In this document: in pieces, positions 24,504 through 33,053 of the stretch
Layout: the number at the start of each line of letters is the position of its first letter
How positions within the stretch are numbered: position 1 is the stretch's first letter
Assembly (NCBI RefSeq): GCF_965232525.1
Contig: NZ_OZ246980.1
Span: forward strand, 3,348,001-3,412,000
Length of the DNA stretch: 64,000 bases
Origin: Bauldia sp965232525
GTDB lineage: Bacteria; Pseudomonadota; Alphaproteobacteria; Rhizobiales; Kaistiaceae
Reading direction: 5' to 3'
The notes under the pieces: model-generated
Told to the model about the DNA's origin: nothing
What the model saw: the letters and a program-made list of their open reading frames with translations, nothing else
Databases searched by the model: none
Translations under genes and position numbers: made by a program

Positions 24504-26063
24504 TCATCGTCGATAGCCGGTGTCGAGCCGGCGTTCCATGTAAAGCGAATAGCGGGACATGCCAAAACAAAAGGCCCAGAAGACGAACCCGGCGAACACG
24601 TAACCGGTCGGAACGATAGGCGGCGACGCCCAGTTCGCGTCGGAGAAGTTCGCTCGCACGATCCCGAGCAGGTCGAAAATGCCGATGATCAACACCAGGC
24701 TCGTGTCCTTGAACAGGCTGATGAAGCTGTTGACGATTCCGGGAATGACGATCTTGAGAGCCTGCGGCAGGATGATCAGCCGCATCGACTTCCAGTAGTT
24801 GAGGCCGAGCGCCTGCGCCGCCTCATACTGCCCCTTCGGGATCGCTTGCAGACCACCACGGACGACCTCTGCCATGTAAGCCGAAGTGAAGAGCGCCACC
24901 CCGATCAGCGCCCGCAGGAGCTTGTCGAAGTTCACGCCGGGCGGCAGGAAGAGCGGCAGCATCACGCTCGCCATGAACAGCACCGTGATCAGCGGAACGC
25001 CCCGAACGAATTCGATGAAGGCTATCGAGACGAAGCGAATGACCGGCAGCCGAGATCGCCGCCCTAGCGCCAGCGCGATGCCGAGCGGCAAAGAAGCCCC
25101 CATGCCGGTCAGGGCAATCACGAGGGTCACCAGCAAACCGCCCCAGAGTTCGGTTTCCACGTACACCAAACCAAAGTCGATGCTGAGAAATCCGATGACG
25201 ATGCAGGCGACTGCGACGGCGAACCACGCACCGACCAAGGCGCGTGCGCCAGGTCGCCCGCGACTGCCATGAATAGCCAGCAAACCCAGCACGAAACCAG
25301 CGATACCGCAGAGCCAGATGACGATGGTCGAGAATGAGATCGTCGCTTGTCCAACCGCGGCGACCGGACCGTCGACGAAGAACGAGACGATCAGAATCCC
25401 GAGTGCGGCACCGATGACGATCGGTGCGACGCGACCGGCAAGGAGCGGCGAGCTGTTTCGGGCCGCAAACGATGCGATGGCGGCCGTGGCAAAGAACCCG
25501 AGGAGCACGATATTCGGGATCGTCCACGCGGAAACGTCGAAGTTGCCTCCGGTGAGGAGAAACAGAGCGGCTATAGGGAAGATGCCGAACAGTAGGATCG
25601 CGCTGGCGCTCTTGTAAGGAATCCGTGGGACCGCCAGCCAGACAATGCCGATGGTGAGGATGATACCCGCGATGTCCGCCCGCCAGCGCTCGTCGATCGG
25701 ATATCGGCCGTACATGAACTGACCGAATTTGGCATTGACGAATGCCCAGCATGCGCCGGTCCCGGGCGCAATGCAGGCTTCGCGACTGTCGCCAGTCCAC
25801 ACAGCACTGAAGATGGCCCAGTCCAGCAACGGTGGGATCGCCCAAAGCAGGAAGAGGATGCCAATGATGGTCATCACCGTGTTGGTGATCGACGAGAAGA
25901 AACCCTCTCGCAGCCAAGCGATCACGCCAACGTGCCGCCGCGGCGCCGGCAGGACCGGCTCCTCTTCGCCACGGACATACGCGAGTTCAGCCGCAAGCCC
26001 GGGCTCAACGGCGGCCTCAAGAACCGCTCCCCGCCTCGGGTTGGATGGATGATCGTTCGCCAT
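24504..26063 (-). CDS. aapM: General L-amino acid ABC transporter permease M
   Basis: 519-aa polytopic permease, long like AapM/BztC: an N-terminal extension with several extra helices, then the PAAT core with GGLLVTLVIALTGMG and the EAA loop (RGGLQAIPKGQYEAAQALGL). It pairs with AapQ to form the heteromeric channel. ATG start, 3 bp after aapQ and 21 bp before aapP. Confidence 0.94.
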   Translation of the reverse strand: MANDHPSNPRRGAVLEAAVEPGLAAELAYVRGEEEPVLPAPRRHVGVIAWLREGFFSSITNTVMTIIGILFLLWAIPPLLDWAIFSAVWTGDSREACIAPGTGACWAFVNAKFGQFMYGRYPIDERWRADIAGIILTIGIVWLAVPRIPYKSASAILLFGIFPIAALFLLTGGNFDVSAWTIPNIVLLGFFATAAIASFAARNSSPLLAGRVAPIVIGAALGILIVSFFVDGPVAAVGQATISFSTIVIWLCGIAGFVLGLLAIHGSRGRPGARALVGAWFAVAVACIVIGFLSIDFGLVYVETELWGGLLVTLVIALTGMGASLPLGIALALGRRSRLPVIRFVSIAFIEFVRGVPLITVLFMASVMLPLFLPPGVNFDKLLRALIGVALFTSAYMAEVVRGGLQAIPKGQYEAAQALGLNYWKSMRLIILPQALKIVIPGIVNSFISLFKDTSLVLIIGIFDLLGIVRANFSDANWASPPIVPTGYVFAGFVFWAFCFGMSRYSLYMERRLDTGYRR

Positions 26064-26066
26064 CCG

Positions 26067-27266
26067 TTATCGCTCCACAAGCGCGACGCGCGCGTTGAAC
26101 CAGTTCATGAACAGCGCCGTCAGCAGACTGAGTGTCAGATAGACCAGCATCGTGATCAGGATGGTTTCGACCGACTGGCCTGTTTGGCTAAGGACGGTCC
26201 CGGAAAACACGGACACCAGGTCGGGATAGCCGATAGCGACGGCCAGCGACGAGTTCTTGGTGAGGTTCAGGTACTGGTTGGTGAGCGGCGGAATGATTAC
26301 CCGCATCGCCTGGGGAATGATGATTAGCCGAAGCGTGGGGCCGGGGCGAAAGCCCAACGCGTAAGCCGCCTCGGTTTGCCCGTGGGAGACAGCCAGGATT
26401 CCCGCCCGCACGATTTCGGCGATGAACGTCCCTGTGTAGAGGCTGAGGCCAAGCAGCAGCGCGACAAATTCCGGCTGGATGTTGAGGCCGCCCACGAAGT
26501 TGAAACCCTGCAGTTCGGGATAACTGATCGTCGCCGGCCGGCCGGTGACGAGAAATACCAGAATCGGCAACAAAATCACCAGCGCCACGCCAGTTAGGAA
26601 GGCGGGAAACGGTTGGCCCGTCGCCTCTTGCCGCCGCCTGGCCCATCGCGCAATCGCCCAGGCGCCTAGGAGTGCCACAAGGACAGCGATCGCCGTAGCG
26701 TAGGCACCGGGCTCAAACGCTGGCCAGGGAAGAATGAGGCCACGATTGCTGATGTTGGCGCCGAGCGGTAGGTCAACCGCTTGCCGCGGCCCCGGCAAGA
26801 CCGTGAGAACCGCGCCATACCAAAAGAACAGCTGCAAGAGCAGCGGTGCGTTGCGCAGCGTCTCGATGTAGACGGCGGCGATGCCGGAGATCAGCTTATT
26901 CGGTGACAGCCTCGCAATACCAGCGACAAATCCGATGATAGACGCCAACACGATCCCGATCGCTGCAACCAGGATCGTGTTGAGAAGGCCGACAACAAAC
27001 GACCAAGCATATGAACTCTCGGGCGTGTACTCGACCAGCGTTTGGGAGATGGCGAAACCGGCCCGCTCCCAAAGGAAATTGAAGCCCGAGGCAATTCGAA
27101 GTCGTTGAAGGTTCTCGCGCGTGTTATCGATGATCCACCAGAAGAAGGCGACCAACGATACGGCGACAACAATTTGGGAGACGATGCCCCGAACCTTGGG
27201 GTCATAGAGCAAGGACGCACGCGGCGGACCGGTGCGCCCTTCAGGAACCATATCACCGACGGCCAT
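26067..27266 (-). CDS. aapQ: General L-amino acid ABC transporter permease Q
   Basis: 399-aa permease with the AapQ/BztB layout: an N-terminal VSLVAFFWWIIDNTRENL helix, a large periplasmic loop between helices, and the EAA loop RAGILAVSHGQTEAAYALG near the C-terminus, followed by LTKNSSLAVAIGYPDL. It is separated from aapJ by 84 bp containing a strong stem-loop, consistent with lower expression of membrane components than of the binding protein. Confidence 0.94.
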   Translation of the reverse strand: MAVGDMVPEGRTGPPRASLLYDPKVRGIVSQIVVAVSLVAFFWWIIDNTRENLQRLRIASGFNFLWERAGFAISQTLVEYTPESSYAWSFVVGLLNTILVAAIGIVLASIIGFVAGIARLSPNKLISGIAAVYIETLRNAPLLLQLFFWYGAVLTVLPGPRQAVDLPLGANISNRGLILPWPAFEPGAYATAIAVLVALLGAWAIARWARRRQEATGQPFPAFLTGVALVILLPILVFLVTGRPATISYPELQGFNFVGGLNIQPEFVALLLGLSLYTGTFIAEIVRAGILAVSHGQTEAAYALGFRPGPTLRLIIIPQAMRVIIPPLTNQYLNLTKNSSLAVAIGYPDLVSVFSGTVLSQTGQSVETILITMLVYLTLSLLTALFMNWFNARVALVER

Positions 27267-27296
27267 TCGGCCTCGCTGTCCTGGAACCTAGCCGAA

Positions 27297-27322
27297 GCCG
27301 GGCGGAGTGATCCTCGCCCGGC
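27297..27322 (-). terminator. Stem-loop between aapJ and aapQ
   Basis: GCCGGGCG and CGCCCGGC form a perfect 8-bp stem with a 10-base loop, 30 bases before the aapQ start and after the aapJ stop. No T-run follows. Such hairpins in binding-protein operons usually protect the upstream message or attenuate read-through, giving excess binding protein. Confidence 0.5.
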
Positions 27323-27350
27323 TCCAGTTTGTCACAGCGAATACCGCCCG

Positions 27351-28367
27351 TCAGCGGATCGGCGGCGCGTACTGAATGCCACCGTTGACCCACAGGGCAT
27401 TCAGACCGCGAGCGATCTGCAAGGTCGAATCGGCCCCGATGGTCCGGTCGAAGATCTCGCCGTAGTTGCCGACTGCCTTGACGGCATTTGCGGCCCAATC
27501 GTTGCCAAGTCCGATGCTTTCGCCAAAGCTGCCGTCAGCACCAAGCAGCCGGCGAACCTGCGGATTGGCGTCGTTCATCATCGCGTCAACATTAGCAGAC
27601 GTGATCCCCAGCTCTTCGGCGTTGAGCAGGGCAAAGCCAACCCATTTCATGATGTTGAACCACTCTTCGTCGCCTTGCCGAACGACGGGACCAAGCGGCT
27701 CCTTCGAGATGACTTCCGGAAGAACGATGTGATCGTCAGGGTTGGCAAGGACCAGCCGGGTCGAATAGAGGCCCGAAGCATCAGTGGTCCATGCGTCGCA
27801 CCGGCCAGAATCGTAGGCTGCAATCGCTTCGTCGAGTTTCTCGAAGACGACCGGGTTCAGATCCATGTTGTTGCGGGTGAAGTAGTCCGCCAGATTGAGC
27901 TCGGTGGTCGTGCCGGTCTGAACACAGACCGCCGCGCCCGACAGCTCAAGCGCGGACGTGATGCCGTCGTCCTTACGGACCATGAAGCCCTGGCCGTCGT
28001 AGTAAGTGACGACACCAAAGGCCAGACCAAGCGACGTGTCACGCGACATCGTCCAGGTCGTGTTTCTCGACAGAAGGTCGATTTCGCCGGACTGCAGGGC
28101 CGTGAAACGGTCTTTCGCCGAGAGCGGCGTATACCTCACCGCGTCCACATCGTTGAAGATCGCCGCGGCGACCGCGCGACAGAAGTCGACGTCGAAACCG
28201 GTCCAGTTGCCTGCGTCATCGGGCGATGCAAAGCCAAGCAAGCCGGTGTTCACACCGCACTGAACGAAGCCTTTTGCCTGAACGTCCTCAAGAGTCGTCG
28301 CGGAAGCGCTTGCGACAGTGAGAGACAGAGCCGCTCCGACAACGGTCGGTACAATGGCGCTTTTCAT
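27351..28367 (-). CDS. aapJ: General L-amino acid-binding periplasmic protein
   Basis: 338 aa. The signal peptide is MKSAIVPTVVGAALSL... with cleavage near residue 23 (ASA-TT). The mature domain has the solute-binding family 3 signature GFDVDFCRAVAAAIF and later RNTTWTMSRD, as in AapJ/BztA. The start at 28367 follows AAAGGGGATTGAA; an upstream in-frame extension of 45 residues precedes the signal peptide and is not coding. First gene of the operon, divergent from metC with a 227-bp gap that must hold both promoters; I see no clear box there. Confidence 0.95.
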   Translation of the reverse strand: MKSAIVPTVVGAALSLTVASASATTLEDVQAKGFVQCGVNTGLLGFASPDDAGNWTGFDVDFCRAVAAAIFNDVDAVRYTPLSAKDRFTALQSGEIDLLSRNTTWTMSRDTSLGLAFGVVTYYDGQGFMVRKDDGITSALELSGAAVCVQTGTTTELNLADYFTRNNMDLNPVVFEKLDEAIAAYDSGRCDAWTTDASGLYSTRLVLANPDDHIVLPEVISKEPLGPVVRQGDEEWFNIMKWVGFALLNAEELGITSANVDAMMNDANPQVRRLLGADGSFGESIGLGNDWAANAVKAVGNYGEIFDRTIGADSTLQIARGLNALWVNGGIQYAPPIR

Positions 28368-28594
28368 TTCAATCCCCTTTCTATATCCCAGCATCAGTGC
28401 CTGGGTTGTTACCTGCCGCTCCACGACACGCCTTTTCGAAGCGTTTTGGCGGACGCGGCGCAGGCGCCCCCTCCTCGCGTCGCGATTTGACCACGATATC
28501 AAGGGGTATTATTGCACTTCGGTCAAGGGCACCCGGCCGAGATGCTGCATTGCATCGGTTCGATTGCACAAGCGCCCGCGAGCCTGGGACTGCC

Positions 28595-29776
28595 ATGAGC
28601 TCCTCCGACGATCGCCCAAACCGGTTCTCTCATTCAACAAACGTCGTGCGCGCCGGGCGCGATAAATCCCTCACGGGACCCTTCGTCAACCCGCCAATCG
28701 TTCGCGCCTCAACGGTGTTGTTCCCCGACACGGATACAATGCTCACGCGGCGCCAACGCTACCATTATGGCCGGCGCGGAACCCCGACGAGCGATGCTCT
28801 GGATTCTGCCATCAGCGAATTGGAAGGCGCTGCGGGAGCGGTATCGTGCCCCTCTGGTTTGAACGCAGCGACAACGGCGCTCCTCTCGGCGACGTCGGCC
28901 GGAGACACCGTGCTGATGGTGGATTGCGTCTATGGGCCAGTGCGTCATTTCGCCGATACGGTGCTGCGACGTATGGGCGTGGAGACTGTCTATGTCGATC
29001 CGGCCGTCGGGGCCGGCATTGCCGAACTGATAACCGATCGGGTCAGCGTCGTTTATCTCGAGCCACCCGGATCGCTGACGTTCGAGATGCAGGACGTCCC
29101 AGCGATCGTCGGTGCTGCACGGGCCGCTGATGTCAAGACGATTGTTGACAATACTTGGGCAACACCTTTGTTTTTCAAACCGCTGGAGATGGGTGCTGAT
29201 CTTTCGGTCCAGGCAGGGACGAAGTATATCGGTGGCCACTCGGACGTGAACCTCGGGTTCGTCGCCGCCAATGACAAGGCATGGCCGGCACTCAAGGAAA
29301 CGCACGGAACCCTGGGGCTGTGTGTAGGCCCAGACGATCTCTATCTCGGGATGCGCGGCCTCAGGACACTGGCCGTCCGGCTCGAGCGCCAGATGGAGTC
29401 CGGGCTAACCGTCGCCTCATGGCTGAACCAGCGATCGGAAGTTGCGAAGGTTCTTTATCCCGCCCTTCCTGATGACCCCGGCCACGCCGTTTGGAAGCGT
29501 GACATGAAGGGCGCTTGCGGTTTGTTCAGCGTCGTCATGAACGGGTGGAGCCCGAATCGAGCCAAGGCGTTCGTCGACGGGCTAGAGCTGTTCGGAATCG
29601 GCGCGTCGTGGGGCGGCTTCGAAAGCCTGGCGATCGTCGCCTATCCCAACAAGGTCCGCACCGCGGTTCCCTGGCGGACGGACGGGCAGCTGATCCGCTT
29701 CCACATCGGGTTGGAAGACCCGGCGGATCTGATGGCCGACATCGATGCTAGCTTCGCGCGGACAGCGGATCTGTAG
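28595..29776 (+). CDS. metC: Cystathionine beta-lyase
   Basis: 393-aa Cys/Met-metabolism PLP enzyme. Family marks are FVNPPIVRASTVLFP, YHYGRRGTPTSDAL, the PLP lysine in SVQAGTKYIGGHSDVNLG, and the C-terminal GIGASWGGFESLAI and LIRFHIGLEDPADL blocks typical of MetC rather than CGS. It cleaves cystathionine to homocysteine, pyruvate and ammonia. The start is ATG 28595; longer in-frame readings run into the upstream control region. Its last 29 bp overlap the convergent PAP2 gene. Confidence 0.93.
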   Translation: MSSSDDRPNRFSHSTNVVRAGRDKSLTGPFVNPPIVRASTVLFPDTDTMLTRRQRYHYGRRGTPTSDALDSAISELEGAAGAVSCPSGLNAATTALLSATSAGDTVLMVDCVYGPVRHFADTVLRRMGVETVYVDPAVGAGIAELITDRVSVVYLEPPGSLTFEMQDVPAIVGAARAADVKTIVDNTWATPLFFKPLEMGADLSVQAGTKYIGGHSDVNLGFVAANDKAWPALKETHGTLGLCVGPDDLYLGMRGLRTLAVRLERQMESGLTVASWLNQRSEVAKVLYPALPDDPGHAVWKRDMKGACGLFSVVMNGWSPNRAKAFVDGLELFGIGASWGGFESLAIVAYPNKVRTAVPWRTDGQLIRFHIGLEDPADLMADIDASFARTADL

Positions 29777-30767
29777 CAGGGCGCGCGGCAGCCGCCTCCT
29801 GGTCTCGCCTCCCGCCCCGCAATGCTTGCCACAAGCCAGCTGCCAATCCATGAATCCCGATCTGGCGATAAACACCACGGATCGCGGTCGTTTTTGGCAT
29901 CAGCGACCCATCGCAGCTGCGCTGAAACGCGACGCCGCTCCGACCGAGGGCATAGGCGTAGATGATCGTGAACGCCGCACCAACGAACGCACCTGCGATG
30001 ATGTCGCTCGGATAATGGGCGCGCACCACCACTCGGCTAACGGCAACACCGACCGCTATGACGCCGATGAACAGGACCAATCCAGTTCGCCCGCGAAAGA
30101 TCAGCGCGCAAGCGGTCGCTGCCGCCACGATGGTCGTCGTGTGACCCGAGGGAAAGCTCAGATGCTGGTAAGCGAACGAGAAGGGCTCGAACGCAGCCGT
30201 ACTCTCCTCGGCAAAGCGAGGGCGAACGCGACCGATCAGAAACTTCAGCCCCATCGTGACCAACCCGGCTGCGGCCACGGTGCAGAAAAAAAAGCCGGCA
30301 AGCTCGCCTATTTCGCCCCAGGCCGCTGCCACCCGTCGTTGGGTGGCACGCCAATCCGCGAAGAGAACCAGAAGCGCGATACTCCCCGACGGAATCAGCC
30401 ACCATTCGGACTTACCGAAGCGGGTCAAATCGATGTGGATCGCCTTGACGCCCTTGCGGAAATCGGATGCCCAATCGACGGCATGCATGTCGAGCCCGAT
30501 GACCGCAAGCGCGATGACCAGAACGGTGAGCGTCCCGCCGCACTTGACCAAACGAGAATAAGGGTAGGCGCATGGCCGAAGGGCCGGTTGGCGACGTCTC
30601 CGGAGACGCGACCGCAAGCGATGTATGTTGTGCCTGAGCCTGCCGCGGGGGACGCCGTCGTCCTGATTTGTCAACCCATGATCGCGCAAGCGAGGCCCCC
30701 TCCCCAGCGGCCCTCCAAGCGAACGCTTCGCGACGAACCGCTGATCACGGCGGCTTTTTGAGCTCAA
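29748..30767 (-). CDS. PAP2-family membrane phosphatase (start uncertain)
   Basis: Up to 339 aa. The three PAP2 motifs are present: KFLIGRVRPR, PSGHTTT and SRVVVRAHYPSDIIAG, along six hydrophobic segments. It is a lipid or isoprenyl phosphate phosphatase acting at the periplasmic face; lipid A 1-phosphatase and undecaprenyl-PP phosphatase are both possible. The TTG at 30767 is the longest start, but the first 75 residues are Arg/His-rich and unlike the family, so the true start is probably downstream, near the first helix at about 30540. The 3' end overlaps metC by 29 bp. Confidence 0.75.
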   Translation of the reverse strand: MSSKSRRDQRFVAKRSLGGPLGRGPRLRDHGLTNQDDGVPRGRLRHNIHRLRSRLRRRRQPALRPCAYPYSRLVKCGGTLTVLVIALAVIGLDMHAVDWASDFRKGVKAIHIDLTRFGKSEWWLIPSGSIALLVLFADWRATQRRVAAAWGEIGELAGFFFCTVAAAGLVTMGLKFLIGRVRPRFAEESTAAFEPFSFAYQHLSFPSGHTTTIVAAATACALIFRGRTGLVLFIGVIAVGVAVSRVVVRAHYPSDIIAGAFVGAAFTIIYAYALGRSGVAFQRSCDGSLMPKTTAIRGVYRQIGIHGLAAGLWQALRGGRRDQEAAAARPATDPLSARS

Positions 30768-30904
30768 CCGCTAAACTTAGTCGCCTGCCGTGACACATGC
30801 GTCACTCTATCATGACATCGCCATGACAACGACGGCAATCGACATTGGTGGGATGATTGCGGTCGGCAACTTCCGAAAGACCGGAAGGCTGTCTCGCATG
30901 CTGG

Positions 30905-31312
30905 CTATGCGGCGGTGCGGCAATCGCGACATACGCCGCGCAGTTCAACCGTCGTCGTTCTGGGCGAGAATCCCGTGCCCTTAGACCAGCGTCGCAGCCG
31001 AGCGGCGATCTTCTCGTCGGTGAACTCCGTGACACGGCCACACTTTTCGCAGATCGCAAAGGCCGTCGTGGCATGGGACTCGCAGCCGGGATCGCTACAG
31101 GCAACGAACGCGTTGAGGCTTTCAAGGCGGTGCACGAGACCGGCTTCGACCAGCTTGTCGAGCGCGCGATAGACCTGAAGCGGCGCCCGAAAGCCATCCT
31201 CGCGTAGTTGGTCGAGGATCGTATAGGCGCTTAGCGGTCCACCGGCGTCGGTCAACGCGTCGAAGACAAGCGTCTGATTTCGCGTGAGCGGCGCGCGCTC
31301 CGGAGATGTCAT
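30905..31312 (-). CDS. zur: Fur-family zinc uptake regulator
   Basis: 135 aa. A winged-helix DNA-binding N-terminus (LSAYTILDQLREDGFRAPLQVYRALDKLVEAG) leads to a metal domain with CSDPGCESH, CEKCGRV and CRDC, giving the two CxxC pairs of a structural zinc site plus His ligands. Location decides for Zur over Fur: its ATG overlaps the znuB stop (ATGA), making it the third gene of a znuC-znuB-zur operon. It should bind the palindrome between znuC and znuA and so repress its own operon when zinc is plentiful. Confidence 0.92.
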   Translation of the reverse strand: MTSPERAPLTRNQTLVFDALTDAGGPLSAYTILDQLREDGFRAPLQVYRALDKLVEAGLVHRLESLNAFVACSDPGCESHATTAFAICEKCGRVTEFTDEKIAARLRRWSKGTGFSPRTTTVELRGVCRDCRTAA

Positions 31313-32133
31313 TGTTTGAGTACTCCGGTGGCGTGACGCACGGCGAGAAGCCGGGCCAGCGGTGTGAGACTGACAGCGAACAACGTCACCGCGGCGACAA
31401 CGATGGTCGGTCCTGATGGGGTATCCCATTGCAGCGAGCCGAACAGCCCCCCGACGACCGCGATGGCACCTATAAGAGCCGCGATAACAGCCATCTGCTC
31501 AGGGGTGGCCGCGAAGCGCCGTGCCGCGGCGGCGGGAATGATGAGCAGCGCGGTAATGAGCAGCACGCCAACGATTTTCATGGCGATCGCGATGGCCAAG
31601 GCCATCAGCAGCATGAACACAAAATCCGCGCGACCGGGGCTTCGCCCTTCGGCTTCCGCGACTTCGCGGCTGACAGTGCCGGCAAAGAGCGGCGTCCATA
31701 TCAAACCGAGCGTCGTGAGAATGGCAACGCCGCCAACATAGACGACGAGGATGTCGGTTCTCGAGACCGCCAGGATATCACCGAACAGGAGACCCATCAG
31801 ATCCATCCGCACCCAGGTCATGAAGGCCAGGACCACCAGGCCAATCGCCAAGGCCGAATGCGACAATAGTCCGAGCAGGGCGTCCGACGACAAGCCCGAC
31901 TGGCGCCGCAGGAGCAGGAGCGCGATAGCGATCAGGGACGAAACCACAAACACCGCCAGCGTGATGTTGACTTCAAGCAAGAACGCCAATGCCACGCCGA
32001 GCAGCGCCGCGTGAGCAAGCGTGTCACCGAAATAGGCGAGGCGTCGCCATACGATGAAGCAGCCCAGGGGACCGGCGACGAGCGCCACGCCGATGCCGGC
32101 TACCATCGCCCGAACGAAGAAATCGTCAAGCAT
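31309..32133 (-). CDS. znuB: Zinc ABC transporter permease
   Basis: 274-aa ABC-3 family permease with about eight helices. Family marks are the early GPLGCFIVWRRLAYFGDTLAHAALLGVAL block and the later LLITALLIIPAAAARRFA block (both quoted in part). ATG start; it overlaps znuC by 8 bp upstream and zur by 4 bp downstream. Confidence 0.95.
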   Translation of the reverse strand: MLDDFFVRAMVAGIGVALVAGPLGCFIVWRRLAYFGDTLAHAALLGVALAFLLEVNITLAVFVVSSLIAIALLLLRRQSGLSSDALLGLLSHSALAIGLVVLAFMTWVRMDLMGLLFGDILAVSRTDILVVYVGGVAILTTLGLIWTPLFAGTVSREVAEAEGRSPGRADFVFMLLMALAIAIAMKIVGVLLITALLIIPAAAARRFAATPEQMAVIAALIGAIAVVGGLFGSLQWDTPSGPTIVVAAVTLFAVSLTPLARLLAVRHATGVLKQ

Positions 32134-32971
32134 GGTGATGATCCGGAATCTTGCTTTCGGCGCCGTGATCGTGATGACCGTCTCTCGGGTGACAATGGTC
32201 CGTCACGCTGCCGTCGATATGTCGGACGCGCCCATCGGGCAAGTGAGCGTGGTCGTGGTGATGTTCGTAGACGGCAAGGGCGGCGCGCCCACCAAACAGT
32301 TGGCGATAAGCTGGATTCTCTATCACCGAATGCGGCGGCCCCTTACAACAGACATGGCCATTGAGGCAGATCACCTGATCGGTCGCGGCCATCACCACAT
32401 GAAGATCGTGCGAGATTAACAAAACCCCGCAACCGATCTGATCGCGCAGTGACGTTATCAGATCGTACAGTGCGATTTCGCCATTGAAGTCGACGCCCTG
32501 CACCGGCTCGTCCAGCACCAGAAGATCTGGCTTGCGGGCAATGGCACGGGCAAGCAAGGTCCGTTGAAACTCGCCTCCTGAGAGGTGGCGGACTTCGGCA
32601 TGGGCGAGATGCCCTACGCCCGTCATGGCAAGGGCTTCGTCCAACTCCGATTGACTGAGCCGGTTGGTAAGACGCATGAACCGGGCGACGGTGAGCGGTA
32701 ACGTCCAGTCGATCGCAAGCTTCTGAGGCACGTATCCGATTCGGAGGCTGGAGAGCCGTTTGGCTTGACCTTCCGTCGGTTTGAGTATCCCGAGGGCCAT
32801 CTTCGCAGTGGTCGACTTGCCCGAACCGTTCGGGCCTATCAGCGTGACGATCTCGCCGCGATGAACGTCGAGATCGACGTCACGCACCAGCCACCGACCG
32901 GCCTGTTCGATGCCGGCGTCGCGCAAGGAGACGAGACTGGGTTCCAACATTTTTTTTCGACAACTCAACAT
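32126..32971 (-). CDS. znuC: Zinc ABC transporter ATPase with His-rich tail
   Basis: 281 aa with Walker A GPNGSGKST, signature LSGGEFQRTLLARAI and Walker B LLVLDEPVQGVD. The C-terminal 45 residues are histidine-rich (EHHHDHAHLPDG, then DHCHPRDGHHDHG and DHHHA), as in several ZnuC proteins, probably a cytosolic zinc sensor or buffer. Two starts are possible, ATG 32971 or ATG 32950; neither has a good SD and the shorter fits family N-termini. It faces znuA across the predicted Zur operator. Confidence 0.94.
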   Translation of the reverse strand: MLSCRKKMLEPSLVSLRDAGIEQAGRWLVRDVDLDVHRGEIVTLIGPNGSGKSTTAKMALGILKPTEGQAKRLSSLRIGYVPQKLAIDWTLPLTVARFMRLTNRLSQSELDEALAMTGVGHLAHAEVRHLSGGEFQRTLLARAIARKPDLLVLDEPVQGVDFNGEIALYDLITSLRDQIGCGVLLISHDLHVVMAATDQVICLNGHVCCKGPPHSVIENPAYRQLFGGRAALAVYEHHHDHAHLPDGRVRHIDGSVTDHCHPRDGHHDHGAESKIPDHHHA

Positions 32972-33000
32972 CTAAGCGGCTTGTCGTCGATGTAGACCAT

Positions 33001-33035
33001 ACGTTATAAAGTTACAACGCGTAACCTTATAACGT
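33001..33035. promoter_or_regulatory. Predicted Zur operator (long inverted repeat)
   Basis: ACGTTATAAAGTTAC and GTAACCTTATAACGT form 15-bp arms around a 5-base centre with a single mismatch. It lies 18 bp before znuA and 29 bp before znuC, so one site could repress both directions. The GTTATAA...TTATAAC core matches the AT-rich palindromes bound by alphaproteobacterial Zur. Its length may allow two dimers. Confidence 0.82.
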
Positions 33036-33053
33036 CACAGATGGTATCCCTCG

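Noticed and set aside
27042..28490. 482-codon plus-strand frame across aapQ and aapJ
   Set aside because: Antisense to two confirmed transporter genes and crosses their stem-loop; no domain seen.
28368..28594. SAM riboswitch in front of metC
   Set aside because: The divergent gap was read on both strands for SAM-I or SAM-II blocks and none was convincing.
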